A stretch of 64,000 bases of DNA from Glycomyces buryatensis (GTDB lineage: Bacteria; Actinomycetota; Actinomycetes; Mycobacteriales; Micromonosporaceae): positions 1-64,000 of the forward strand of contig NZ_STGY01000004.1 of the NCBI RefSeq assembly GCF_004912275.1. The letters run 5' to 3'. The notes below the pieces were generated by a model, which saw only the letters and a program-made list of their open reading frames with translations, was not told the DNA's origin and did not search any database. Of this stretch, positions 15,924 through 25,400 are shown one piece after another. The position numbers were made by a program, and so were the translations under genes. How positions within the stretch are numbered: position 1 is the stretch's first letter; each line of letters opens with the position of its first letter.

Positions 15924-16740
15924 GTGAATCGCTCCACTCTTCTAGCCCCATCACCACCGAGACGGTGGCAGAGAAAAGCTTACGACACCAGGCCACCTTG
16001 TCGCTCTCGGCGTGGTACTGCCCCCCGAAGAGATTCTCCATGTAGACAAGGTCGGGGTCGCGGTCGTCATCGAACGACAAGATCTGATACGACCAGCTCG
16101 TAGAAGGATTGATCGCCTCTCGGAGTGCGATATGGATGTCCACGCCCTCGACCCGGTTCCTCTGCACGAGGTTGTCGATCTGGTCCTCGTAGAAGTCGGC
16201 ACCCTTGAATCTGGTCAGCGCCACCTCGGACATGATGATCCGCATCCGCGGTGGACCGGCCTGCCGACCGAACAGCGAGTCGGCGCGCTGCAATCGGAAG
16301 CCCACCGCCTCCCGACGCTTCTCGTCATTGAGGTTGGGATTGGTCGCCAGCACCGCCTCGGCGTAGCCGGGGGTCTGAAGTGGTCCCCACACGTAGGCGT
16401 CTTCGTGGATATCGATGGTCGCGGCCAGCAGTTCGATCTGCGTGAACCGCGCGAATCCCTCTGGCGCCGACTCCTGCCAGTTGGCCGGGTTGCCCTGGCG
16501 AATCCACTTCGCCTTGGCCGCCGCATCATCGATGACCGCTTGCGGCGCACCGTACTGCGACAGCCAGCCGATGACGATGCCGGGCTCCATGAATTGGAGC
16601 TTGCCGCTCTCATAGCTGCCCAGGATGTCCTTCGAAGTCCCGAGGAACCAGATCGCCTCCTCCTTGGTGAGGCCCTTCCTCTCGCGGTACTTGATGAGGG
16701 TCCGGGCAAGTTCGCGCTGCAAGAACTTCTCATTCGCCAT
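15910..16740 (-). CDS. XRE-family regulator with DUF5753 (Scr1-like)
   Basis: 276-residue helix-turn-helix protein. Residues 10-60 form the XRE domain (ELARTLIKYRERKGLTKEEAIWFLGTS, then ILGSYESGK). The rest is the DUF5753 domain characteristic of actinomycete regulators, with IELLAATIDIHEDAYVWGPLQTPGYAEAVL and a C-terminal SVVMGLEEWS. It probably controls its own operon, with the overlapping DUF397 gene as partner or antagonist, and perhaps the divergent genes at 16949. The ATG at 16740 is chosen because the XRE domain starts right after it; the open frame runs further upstream but without homology. No ribosome binding site is evident. Confidence 0.88.
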   Translation of the reverse strand: MANEKFLQRELARTLIKYRERKGLTKEEAIWFLGTSKDILGSYESGKLQFMEPGIVIGWLSQYGAPQAVIDDAAAKAKWIRQGNPANWQESAPEGFARFTQIELLAATIDIHEDAYVWGPLQTPGYAEAVLATNPNLNDEKRREAVGFRLQRADSLFGRQAGPPRMRIIMSEVALTRFKGADFYEDQIDNLVQRNRVEGVDIHIALREAINPSTSWSYQILSFDDDRDPDLVYMENLFGGQYHAESDKVAWCRKLFSATVSVVMGLEEWSDSRADK

Positions 16741-16948
16741 CGATCCATGATGACGGGTAGGTGCGACATCACGGAAGGTCAACGAGACCGCGACATTTTC
16801 GGTCGGAAATCCCGCTGCGGCCATCCCGCACAGGGGATTCCGCGCGGTCCGTCCATGCGGGATAGACGATCTTGTGTCGGTCCTTGAGCAGGCCATACGT
16901 TGGGTTTCACTAGCGGTGCGGGTTCCGCACAACGGAAGGAGATCCACC

Positions 16949-17269
16949 GTGAGCGACACGGATCGAACTGGAGGCCCGAAGCGGGTGTCCTCGGAGCGGG
17001 GCCGGTTCAGCGATGGGACACGGGTGTTCAACGTGCATGCGTCGGGTCAATCGGCGCCGGATTCGTTCCAGGTCAGTGTGGACTGCGAGCAGGTCGACAT
17101 CGTCCTGGTCGTCTCCGGCCTGAACACCGGTCAGCTGCACGCCACCTGGGGCGAGGGGTGGCGGACCGCTTCGGAGGACTGGCGGCGCTGGTTCGAGGAC
17201 CAGGCGTTCATGGCCTTCTACAACGGCCAGCGCCCACCGAAGGGGAAGGTGCGCTTCTGTAATGGCTAA
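16949..17269 (+). CDS. Small protein of unknown function, divergent from XRE regulator
   Basis: 106-residue protein with no family I recognise. It has no signal peptide or membrane segment. Its C-terminal half is rich in Trp and aromatic residues (WGEGW, WRRWFED, MAFYNG), with a single Cys near the middle and another at the end. Expression is well supported: the GTG at 16949 follows a strong GGAAGGAGA ribosome binding site at the right distance. It overlaps the next small gene by 8 bp, forming a two-gene operon that diverges from the XRE/DUF397 pair across 208 bp. That arrangement suggests joint regulation; the function is unknown. Confidence 0.7.
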   Translation: MSDTDRTGGPKRVSSERGRFSDGTRVFNVHASGQSAPDSFQVSVDCEQVDIVLVVSGLNTGQLHATWGEGWRTASEDWRRWFEDQAFMAFYNGQRPPKGKVRFCNG

Positions 17270-17549
17270 GACCGCTTTCGATCTCCCGCCCGGCGGTGAG
17301 AGGCGCATCGGCACGTTCAAGCGCGGCCCGGCGACCTTCATCGTCTTCCAGATCACCGGTCACCCGGCGCCGAAGCGCTGGCGGGTGGACTGCGATGACG
17401 GGAATGGGCCCAATGAGGTCTGCATCTTCTCGAACAAGCCCTGCGAGTCGACCAGATGGCGCGGCGCTTGGAACGGCGACGAATGGTGCACGTGGATTGA
17501 GGCGCAGGCCCGCGAACTCATCGCAGGCCACGCCCCCACGCCCCGGTGA
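17262..17549 (+). CDS. Small Cys/Trp-rich protein of unknown function
   Basis: 95-residue protein, not recognised. It begins FDLPPGGERRIGTF, then beta-rich sequence (ATFIVFQITGHP, RWRVDC), and ends with several Trp and three further Cys (VCIFSNKPC, WCTWIEAQ), so a small beta domain stabilised by Cys or a metal is possible. Start ATG 17262 overlaps the preceding gene by 8 bp, indicating translational coupling. It may act with the upstream 106-residue protein and be under the divergent XRE regulator; no more can be said from sequence alone. Confidence 0.65.
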   Translation: MAKTAFDLPPGGERRIGTFKRGPATFIVFQITGHPAPKRWRVDCDDGNGPNEVCIFSNKPCESTRWRGAWNGDEWCTWIEAQARELIAGHAPTPR

Positions 17550-17623
17550 CCCCGATGGACCGCCTGTTGAGCCCGGCAATGGGAGGGGCGCGCTGGCGGG
17601 GTGCGGGAGTGCGGATGGTCGCC

Positions 17624-17657
17624 GTGCACTGAACTGCATCAGCGATGGAGAGGTGGG
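17624..17657 (+). repeat. Left copy of 34-bp inverted repeat (HNH gene 3' end)
   Basis: GTGCACTGAACTGCATCAGC begins a 34-bp segment whose exact reverse complement is at 19753-19786; weaker similarity extends further outward. It contains the last codons and stop of the HNH gene. Confidence 0.85.
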
Positions 17658-19558
17658 TCCATTTCGGGGGTTCGTTGCCGGGGCGGGGCGGGAGTTCGGT
17701 TGGGCTTCAGACGGTCAGCGATGGAGGGGTGGGGGGATTGGCGGGGGTCCGAAGCAGGGGCGGGCGGTGTACGGGGGAGGCCGGAGCTTCGCTGATCTCG
17801 GTTCCGGTTCCGGTCCCGTCCGCAATGGGTGGTGCGGATGCGTATCCCCGGGTGCGGGTGCGGGCGCCGGTGCGATTGAGGCCGTGGCGGTTCGGGTGTG
17901 GCTTGGGCATGGTGGTGGCCCGTTCCCCTTGGTGAAGAACGGGTCGGTGGGGTTCTCTCGCGGTCCCCGGCGGGTGTGCCGGGGCTCGGTAAGAAGGGGG
18001 GAGGTCCGAGGTCTTCGGTGCCGGGCAGTGGGCCCGCTGTTCCAGCCCTGGTCCCTGACAGTGCTGGAGCTTTGGCCGGTCCCGGTGGTGACGTTGTGGC
18101 GGTGGGTGTCTCGGTGTCGGTGAACCTTTGGCGGGCTTGGGTTCGCGCCGCGAGGGCGGCATCGACTGCCGTCCGCCATTCGGTTTCGGTGGCAATGGCG
18201 TTCAGTTCGTGTTCGAAGGCCGGGGCGTATTCGGAGGCGTCGAGTCCTGTCGGCAGCCCCGAGGCGGCGGCGCCGCTGGTGTAGTCGGTTTCCCAGTCGG
18301 CATCGGTGTTCCCGGTGGGAGTGTGGGTGATCCTTGCCTGGCCGGGTCCGGTCTTCTCCACTTTCCATTGTCGGGTGTGGATGCGGCCGTGGTGGAAACG
18401 GCAGAGCAGGATCAGGTTGTCCGCGTCGGTCTTGCCGCCATCGATCCAGTGGTCGACATGGTGACTCTCGCACCAGGAGACCGGTCGGGTGCATCCGTGC
18501 CAAGCGCATCCGTCTGGTTGCTCGGTTTCGAGCTTGCGGCGCAGCGCCGTATTGGGGAGGCGTTCTTCACGGCCGAGCTCGACCGCTTCACCCTTCTCGT
18601 AGTCGAAGACAACGGGAATCACTCCGGCTTCGCAGGCCAGGAGGCGGGCTCGGGAGACCGAGACGGCCCGGCCATCCAGGGTCGGGGTCCGCTCAGGCGA
18701 GGCGGCGAGGTCGACCTCGCCGCGCAGCACTTCGACGTCGGCGACCAGCGAGAGGGTCGCGGTGTGGCCGTGGCGCCGGGGTGCGGCCGGGTCGGTGCCG
18801 TAAGAGGCCAGGACCTGGTGAAGGGCTTCGGCGTTGCGGTTCGCGGCGGCGGGCAGGAGGCCGTCGGCGTCGGCCTGGTCTTGGCTCGGCGGGGGTACAG
18901 CGGTCTTGAAGAGGTTGTCCAGCAGCGCCCCGGTGGCTTCGGTGAGTCTGCCTTGGAGGTCCCACATGCGGTCGGGCCTTTGGGTGGCTTCGACCCAGGC
19001 GAGGGTCTGCTGCGACGCTTCATCCTTCAACGACTGGTCGTCGAGGAGGTCGGCGCAGAGGCGGTCCAGGTGCTGGACCAGGTCGGCGAAGGGCGCGTGG
19101 GTGCAGTACTCGCGGACGAGCTCTTCCGGTGTCGCGCAAGGCACCGAAGCGTCAAAGGGGGATTCGATGGGCCCGGCCGGGTAGAGGGTGCGGGCGTGGC
19201 GGGTCAGACCTTCGCGCTCCAAGCGCCGGGCCGCGTAGGCGACCGCGTCGATGCGGGCCGTGCCTTCCCGGGCCGCTTTGGTCAGCACCTTGAACTTGGG
19301 GGCGAGGCGGGCGATGGAGGCGATCGCACCGGCGACCGAGCGGTGGAAGTCGAAGCACTCAATGATCCAGTCCCGGATACCGGAGAACCCGTCCCGGCTC
19401 CGATGCGTGCCGGAGGAGGTATAGGCGATGACATCACGGAGGACCTCGGCCTCGATCGCGCGGGACTGCGAAGCGAGGGCATCGATCCGGCCGTGAAGCG
19501 CGGCAGCGGTCGTCTCGGGGAGTCCGGGGCCCAGAGCGCGTTCGGTGCTGGCTGCCAT
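17639..19558 (-). CDS. DUF222/HNH endonuclease (13E12 repeat family)
   Basis: 639-residue protein of the 13E12 family, abundant and repetitive in actinomycete genomes. Residues about 10-330 are the DUF222 helical domain. An HNH nuclease motif follows: CAWHGCTRPVSWCESHHVDH, then NLILLCRFHHGRIHT, with the Cys and His zinc/metal ligands intact. The C-terminal 170 residues are Pro/Thr/Arg-rich low complexity ending PPLHR. The start ATG at 19558 has an excellent GGAGGTGA ribosome binding site; 14 further codons upstream are open. The biological role is unproven. In mycobacteria related repeats are prophage integration targets. The gene lies between inverted copies of its own 3' end, suggesting it has moved or recombined. 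Confidence 0.88.
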   Translation of the reverse strand: MAASTERALGPGLPETTAAALHGRIDALASQSRAIEAEVLRDVIAYTSSGTHRSRDGFSGIRDWIIECFDFHRSVAGAIASIARLAPKFKVLTKAAREGTARIDAVAYAARRLEREGLTRHARTLYPAGPIESPFDASVPCATPEELVREYCTHAPFADLVQHLDRLCADLLDDQSLKDEASQQTLAWVEATQRPDRMWDLQGRLTEATGALLDNLFKTAVPPPSQDQADADGLLPAAANRNAEALHQVLASYGTDPAAPRRHGHTATLSLVADVEVLRGEVDLAASPERTPTLDGRAVSVSRARLLACEAGVIPVVFDYEKGEAVELGREERLPNTALRRKLETEQPDGCAWHGCTRPVSWCESHHVDHWIDGGKTDADNLILLCRFHHGRIHTRQWKVEKTGPGQARITHTPTGNTDADWETDYTSGAAASGLPTGLDASEYAPAFEHELNAIATETEWRTAVDAALAARTQARQRFTDTETPTATTSPPGPAKAPALSGTRAGTAGPLPGTEDLGPPPFLPSPGTPAGDRERTPPTRSSPRGTGHHHAQATPEPPRPQSHRRPHPHPGIRIRTTHCGRDRNRNRDQRSSGLPRTPPAPASDPRQSPHPSIADRLKPNRTPAPPRQRTPEMDPPLHR

Positions 19559-19752
19559 GTCGTTCACCTCCCCTGAATCCGTACTGGTGTGCTGATTCAA
19601 GTATCCGCAAACTGACCCACGGCGGCATCACCCACACGGGTAGAAAACATTCATGTTTCCCCCAAATCCCCAGCGCTGCAAAGGGAAACGCCCCGCCGTC
19701 CTCGGCCGGTTGTAGCGGGGCGCCCGCTTCGGCGACGAACCCCGGAGGCGAG

Positions 19753-19786
19753 CCCACCTCTCCATCGCTGATGCAGTTCAGTGCAC
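19753..19786 (-). repeat. Right copy of 34-bp inverted repeat
   Basis: Exact reverse complement of 17624-17657, about 2.1 kb away, placed 195 bp upstream of the HNH gene start. The order PPLHR-stop is read on the plus strand here. Confidence 0.85.
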
Positions 19787-19926
19787 AGCAACCATCCACA
19801 ATCCGCACTCTGCCGATGCGCCAGCGACCATTGCAGGCCTCCCCGGGCTCCACCCCGAACCACTCGTACTCCGAGGTGTAGCAACCGAGCTTTACGTAGC
19901 GGGCTCTATATATAAGGCATGGAAAC

Positions 19927-19958
19927 AGCGAGGCCCCGCCGTCCGGCGGGGCCTCGCT
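19927..19958. terminator. Strong terminator after MHYT genes
   Basis: Perfect 14-bp stem AGCGAGGCCCCGCC / GGCGGGGCCTCGCT with a GTCC loop, just past the stop of the minus-strand MHYT gene. Confidence 0.8.
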
Positions 19959-19974
19959 CTGCTTGTCGTGCCGC

Positions 19975-20937
19975 CTACCGGCGCGGGGCTTCCCGGCGGG
20001 TCAGGTCGGCTTCGGCGAATGAGCGGGGACGGCGGGTCATCGGCTGGTCGGGGACGATCGGCCCGGTGGCCGAGTTCATTCCCCGCGGTGCGGGGACATC
20101 GCCCCGAGGCTGGCCGGCCCGCGGGGCGACCGGGATGGCCGTCGTCATGTCGTCGTCATCCAGCTCGATCCCGAGCTGCTCGCGCTTGGAGATCGTCTTC
20201 GGCGTGGTTCCCATGAGCGCGAACAGGAGCACGATGATGCCGATCGTGGCGACGCCGAGGATCGGCAGGATGAGCATGATCGGGTCGATCCCGCTCACCG
20301 CGCCTCGGCCCTCGTCGTAGAGGGTGACCCGCACCCCGGCCATGCCGGTGTAGTGCATGCCCGAGATGGCCGAGGCCATCACGACGGCCGCGGCACTCTG
20401 CCACTTCCAGCCGTCCAGGTACATGCCGCACGCCAGGGCCGCCGTGGCCGCGACGACCGCGATCACCACCGAGGCCATGAAGTACGTGCGGTCGTAGGTG
20501 ATCTCGCCGGAGATTGAGATGGCCTTCATGCCGGAGTAGTGCATGACCACGACGCCCAGGCCCGTCAGGGGCCCGGCGATCAGGATCTTCGCGATGGTGT
20601 TGCGGCGGCCCATGCCGGCGATGAGCAGGCCGAGGAAGACCGCCCCGGTCGAGGCGACGAGGCTCAGGGCGGTCATGGCGGGGTTGTAGGCGATGTCGGA
20701 CTCGATGACCTTGAAGCCGATCATCGCGGTGAAGTGCATCATCCAGATGGCGGTGCCGCCCAGAGCGAATGATGCGAGGCCAATCCAGCGCAAGCGCTTC
20801 GCCGCCGACTTCACCGACCCGGACTGCTGACGCGCCTGCGTCATGCACATCAGGGCCAGTAGCGAGCCGGCGAACGCGAATCCGAAGCCCATGATGGGGT
20901 TGATCCAGCCATAGGTCAGGTGGTCCACGTGTTGCAT
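19975..20937 (-). CDS. MHYT-domain integral membrane sensor
   Basis: 320-residue membrane protein with seven predicted transmembrane helices and three MHYT-type motifs (WMMHFTAM, VVMHYSGM, SGMHYTGM). MHYT domains are proposed to bind a metal such as copper and sense O2, CO or NO. The cytoplasmic C-terminal 65 residues are polar, rich in Pro/Arg/Asp, and carry no GGDEF, EAL or kinase output domain, so signalling would need a partner. The ATG at 20937 has a GGAGG site about 10 bp upstream. It is the second gene of a tandem pair with a paralogue 81 bp upstream, and ends at a strong terminator. Confidence 0.88.
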   Translation of the reverse strand: MQHVDHLTYGWINPIMGFGFAFAGSLLALMCMTQARQQSGSVKSAAKRLRWIGLASFALGGTAIWMMHFTAMIGFKVIESDIAYNPAMTALSLVASTGAVFLGLLIAGMGRRNTIAKILIAGPLTGLGVVVMHYSGMKAISISGEITYDRTYFMASVVIAVVAATAALACGMYLDGWKWQSAAAVVMASAISGMHYTGMAGVRVTLYDEGRGAVSGIDPIMLILPILGVATIGIIVLLFALMGTTPKTISKREQLGIELDDDDMTTAIPVAPRAGQPRGDVPAPRGMNSATGPIVPDQPMTRRPRSFAEADLTRREAPRR

Positions 20938-21018
20938 CCGCGGTTTTCCTCCCCGGGCCGGTGCCCGTTTCTGGAATGTTGCTCATTTGCGATCTGCGCG
21001 ATTCGAAACGTTATACGA

Positions 21019-21858
21019 CTACAGTCTGGTGACGTTTGCCAGACTGACAGTTGGTTTTCCCTGGTCATCTGAGCTGCCATTGTGTCCGGTTTCCAGGTCG
21101 GAGCTCGGTGCGGCCAGGACGCCGAACACCATGCCGATGATCGAAATGGTGGCCAGCAGGAGGATCGGAAGCATGAGGACCAGCGGGTTCATGCCCTCGA
21201 CCGGGTTGCCGAAGGGTCCTTCGACCGACATGGCCGCCATCCCTGTGTAGTGCATGCCCACCACCGCGATGCTCATGATCAGCGAGGCGATCAGCATGGT
21301 GCCCCGCTTGTCTACCACGGTCGTGAACCGCAGCGCCACGACCGAGGCGACGACGGCGATGGCGGCCGAGGCCGCCACGAGAGCCGGATCGTAGGTGATG
21401 GTTCCGGTGGTGGAGATCGCATACATGCCCGTGTAGTGCATCCCGACCACGCCCGCGCCGCACACCAGCCCGCCGCCGGCCAAGCGCGGCCAGCCAGCGC
21501 GCTTGGCCCCGGCGATGAACACTCCGACTCCGACCGCCAGGACCGCCAGTGCGAACGAGCCGGCGGTCAGCCCCACGTTGTAGGCGATGTCGGAGCCGAT
21601 GACGGTGAACCCGATCATCGCGATGAAGTGCATCATCCAGATGCCGATTCCGCCGATGGCCAAGGAGGCCAGGAGGATCCAGCGGAATCGGGCGGTGGTG
21701 GTGGTGGCGGCGCGGGCGTAGCGGGCTGCCGACAGGCCGAGGTACGACCCGGCTGCGGCGAAGGCGAGGCCCATTACCGGATTGAGCCAGCCGTAAGTGA
21801 AGTGGTGGTGTTCGAGGACGGCGGCTAGCAGCTGCGCGTCCGCGGGATTGCCGGTCAT
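21019..21858 (-). CDS. MHYT-domain integral membrane sensor (paralogue)
   Basis: 279-residue paralogue of the following gene, with the same seven-helix plan and the motifs WMMHFIAM, VGMHYTGM and VGMHYTGM. Both begin with a short hydrophilic stretch followed by HFTYGW(I/L)NP, so they descend from a tandem duplication. The C-terminal tail is only about 35 residues. Start ATG 21858 has an AGGAGGT ribosome binding site five bases upstream. It is transcribed first of the pair; no output domain is present. Confidence 0.87.
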   Translation of the reverse strand: MTGNPADAQLLAAVLEHHHFTYGWLNPVMGLAFAAAGSYLGLSAARYARAATTTTARFRWILLASLAIGGIGIWMMHFIAMIGFTVIGSDIAYNVGLTAGSFALAVLAVGVGVFIAGAKRAGWPRLAGGGLVCGAGVVGMHYTGMYAISTTGTITYDPALVAASAAIAVVASVVALRFTTVVDKRGTMLIASLIMSIAVVGMHYTGMAAMSVEGPFGNPVEGMNPLVLMLPILLLATISIIGMVFGVLAAPSSDLETGHNGSSDDQGKPTVSLANVTRL

Positions 21859-22471
21859 GGGGCTACCTCCTGAAAGGCCTGTGGGTCAACGGTGCCTCAT
21901 TTCGGGCGGAAGTCTGTCGCACAGGTTGTGCGGCTTTGTCGTGGATGGGTATCCGATATGGAAGATCTATCGCACCTGCGCGGCCTGAGGAAGATCGGAG
22001 GAATCCTCGGGTAGGGTCGGACGATCCGCTTCACGAAGCGTGATCGAACGGTCGCGCGAACCGGTCGCGGCAGTGGCCCGCGGGTCCGGTGTTGCAGGTG
22101 GAGGATGCGGACGCAGGGTGGGAGCGGTATAACGCATCCACATCGTCCGGACGGTGTTCGGTTGCTGGCCTGAACGGTCGGACTTCTTACCCGAACGGCC
22201 GAATACCGAGCATGCATGTGTCCGGTAATAGCTGGTTTCTTGGGAATCGCCCGGTAACTCAGTGGGTTACTCGGTCGACTTGGGAACTCCAGTACGCCCC
22301 TGGATTTCCCCGCCGGGATTCGTCATGATGGAATCTGCTGGGCTTCACATGCCGCCCCGGCCGCCCCCCGGTGGCGAGGCGGCAGCCGGCGCGCGCCGTC
22401 GGCCCGAGACAGCACCGGTCAATGTCCGGCGCCGGTCTGACACAGAGGACCACCCCAGGAGGCTAGACAAG
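21859..22471. other. 613-bp divergent intergenic region before the conservon
   Basis: No gene supported, though the cvnA frame is open from 22262. Contains a small palindrome CGCTTC-AC-GAAGCG near 22030 and the recurring motif GAACGG(T/C)CG (near 22046, 22172 and 22192). A TATAAC at 22128-22133 could be a -10 box but lacks a good -35. Presumably holds promoters for cvnA and the MHYT pair. Confidence 0.4.
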
Positions 22472-25400
22472 GTGAGCAAGCGCAGCTCGAACCGAGCGGG
22501 TTCAGCGGCTCGACGAGGACCGCTCGGCCTGCCCCGCATCGCCGACATGCGAATCAGGTCCAAACTCGGACTGATTCTCCTGGTCCCGCTCGTGGTCCTG
22601 GTGGCCGTGGCCGGCCTGCGTCTGTACGACCGGGCAGGCCAGGTGTTCGAATCGGACGACATGGTGGACCTGGTGGAGTTCAACGCCTCCACCGCCGAGC
22701 TGCGCTACGAACTGCAGCGCGAGCGGAGCCTGTTGGTCACGTTCCTGCGCAAGGACGACAACCACATCGACGGGCTCGACATGGAGCAGTACGACGAGGA
22801 AGCGGTCGCCGAGCAGGAGGACAAGACCGACGCCGCCCTGGAGGACTTCAACGGCTCCTTCGCGAAGGTGCCGGGCCTGTCGGAGGACATCGACACCCGC
22901 GTCGCCGCCGTCGGCACCCAGTACACCAGCCTCCAGGTGATCCGCACCGCCGCCGCCGAGAACCCCGAGAACTCGTCGATCGATGCGACTTCCCGTGTGT
23001 ACCAGCGGCTCATCGGCGAGCTGGTCAATATCACCGACGTGTCCTCGCGCATCGTGAACGACCCCGAGGCCGCCCGGAACCTGCAGGCCATCGCCGCCGC
23101 GACGACGATCCTGGAGACGCTCGAAGAGGAGCGGGCCATCGCCATCAACGTCGGCAACGGCCAGAACTTCATCAACAACACCCGTTGGAAGAACTTCGTC
23201 GCCTACACCGAGCAGCGCGCCATCGCCGAGGAGCAGTTCAAGACGGTCGCCGACCGCTCGGAGCAGCTGGAGTTCTTCTACCAGGCAGGCGGTCTGAAAA
23301 CCGAGGAGGCCGCGGCCGCGGTCGAATTCGAGACCGCAGCGGTCGCCGCCGGGACCGAGCAGGACCTGGTGGTGAACGACGCCGTCATCAAGTCCTACGA
23401 CGCGATCCTCAACAACGGCCTGCAGTACATCGACCAGGAGTCGAAGCAGGTCCTCGACGCCGCCCGGTCCGACCGGGACTCCCAGATCTTCCAGCTGCTG
23501 CTGGAGGCCATCCTGATCCTCGCCGCGTTCGTCATCGCGACGGTGATCGCCCTGACGATCGCCCGCAACATGGCCCAGGGCCTGCGGCGCCTGCGCGAGG
23601 GCGCGCTGGACGTCGCCCACGTCTCGCTGCCCCAGGCGGTGGCGCAGATGCGGGACGCCGAATCGATCGGCGGCAGAACGCCCGACGAGGTCGCGGCCGA
23701 TACGGGCGCGGTGATCGACATCGATCAGCGCGACGAGATCGGCAACGTGGCGCACTCGTTCAACATCGTCCACACCGAGGCCATCCGCATCGCGGCCGAG
23801 CAGGCCGCCCTGCGCGCCAACGTCTCGCAGATGTTCATCAACCTGGCCCGCCGCTCCCAGAACCTGGTCGACCGGCTCATCGGCCACCTCGACCACCTGG
23901 AGCGCGGCGAGGAGAACCCCGACCGCCTGGCCGAGCTGTTCCAGCTCGACCACCTCGCGACCCGCATGCGCCGCAACGACGAGAACCTGCTGGTGCTCGC
24001 CGGGGCCGACTCGACCCGACAGGAACGGCACCCGGCTCCGGTCGGCGACATCCTCCAGGCCGCCCAGTCCGAGGTCGAGCAGTACACCCGCATCGAGTTC
24101 GGCAACGTCGAGGCGATCCGGGAGATCAAGCCCGCCGCCGTCAACGACCTGGTCCACCTGGTCGCCGAGCTCATGGACAACGCGACCGCGTTCTCCCCGC
24201 CGGAGGCGGCCGTCCTGGTCGAGGCGGAGCAGATGAAGACCGCCGAGAGCCCCCACGGGGCGATCCGGGTCCGCATCTCCGACATCGGGATCGGCATGCC
24301 GCCGGCCCAGATCGAGGACATCAACCGGCAGCTGTCGGAGTCCGCCGACGTCATCGACCTGGCCTCCTCCCGCATGATGGGCCTGGTCGTGGTCGCCCGA
24401 CTCGCCAAGCGCCACCACGCGAAGGTGGAGCTGCGGCCGGGCGAGCAGCGGGGCACCGTCGCCGAGGTCGTCCTCGGCGAGGCCGTCCTGACCGAACCGC
24501 AGATGCCGCAGCGTTCGCCGCTCGACGGCGGCGAGACCGTGTCGCTGTCCGAGCCGGACCGCGGGCCCCGCGGCGAACTGGTCGCCGGCATGGACGCCTC
24601 GACCGGCGCCCTGCCGCGCGTGCCCGAGAGCCCGGCCGGACTGTTCGACACCGTCGCCCCCGCCGGGATGCAGTCGCCGCCGAACCCGACGCGGGAGGTC
24701 CCGCCGGCCTGGCGCTCCTCGGAGCCGACCGCGCCGCCGAACATCCCCCCGCAGCAGGGACCGACGCACCCGTCGGCCCCGGGCGCCCCCGCCCAGGCCC
24801 CCGAGCCGTACACCGGTGAGCTCCCGCTCCAGCAGCGGACCGCCCAGCCGAGCCAGTTCGAGCCGGCCGGCCAGGCCGCAGAACCGGGCTTCATGTTCCG
24901 GCCCGGCGGCCTCGCCGACGAGGAGCGCCCGAACGGCAAGAAGGTCATGGAAGTGACCGGGGAGATCGTCTCCTCCGAGCACGTGGCCCTGCCGAAGATC
25001 CAGCTGGAGGCGTGGACCCCGGCCGAGCCCGCGGAGGCGCAGCCGCCGTCGTGGCCCGACACGGCCGCCGGTTCCGGCACCGAGGCGCCCAAGCCGGCCG
25101 GATCCGACCGGGTCTCGGCGATCGACGCCACCACCGAGCTGCCGATCTTCCGAGAGGTCGAATCGGCCTGGTTCAAGGCCATCACCCCGGCTCCCAAACC
25201 GGTCGAATCGGTCACGGAGACCGCCGCGGAAACCGCTGCGGCCGAAGCGCCTCCGGCGCAGGTCAGCCCCGCTCCGTCCGCCCTGGACGCCCCGGCCCAG
25301 GCCGCCCCGGTCGAACCCGCGGAGGTGGCGGAGACATCGCCGCTGCGCTACGGTGAAGACTCAAGTGCGGCCGATACCTCCTCTCGGGCTTGGGAAGCGG

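Larger units (their letters stand above)
19559..19974. other. 416-bp intergenic region with HNH-tail remnant
   Basis: No gene seen. It holds the right 34-bp repeat (19753-19786), in which the plus strand reads PPLHR-stop, a remnant of the 3' end of a second, plus-oriented HNH-type gene. An AT-rich spot (CTCTATATATAAGG, 19908-19919) lies before the terminator at 19927-19958. Confidence 0.6.

Noticed and set aside
22502-24982. 826-codon minus-strand open frame opposite cvnA
   Set aside because: GC-rich shadow frame: composition is Gly/Leu/Val/Asp/Arg-biased with no domain, while the plus strand encodes a well-supported kinase.
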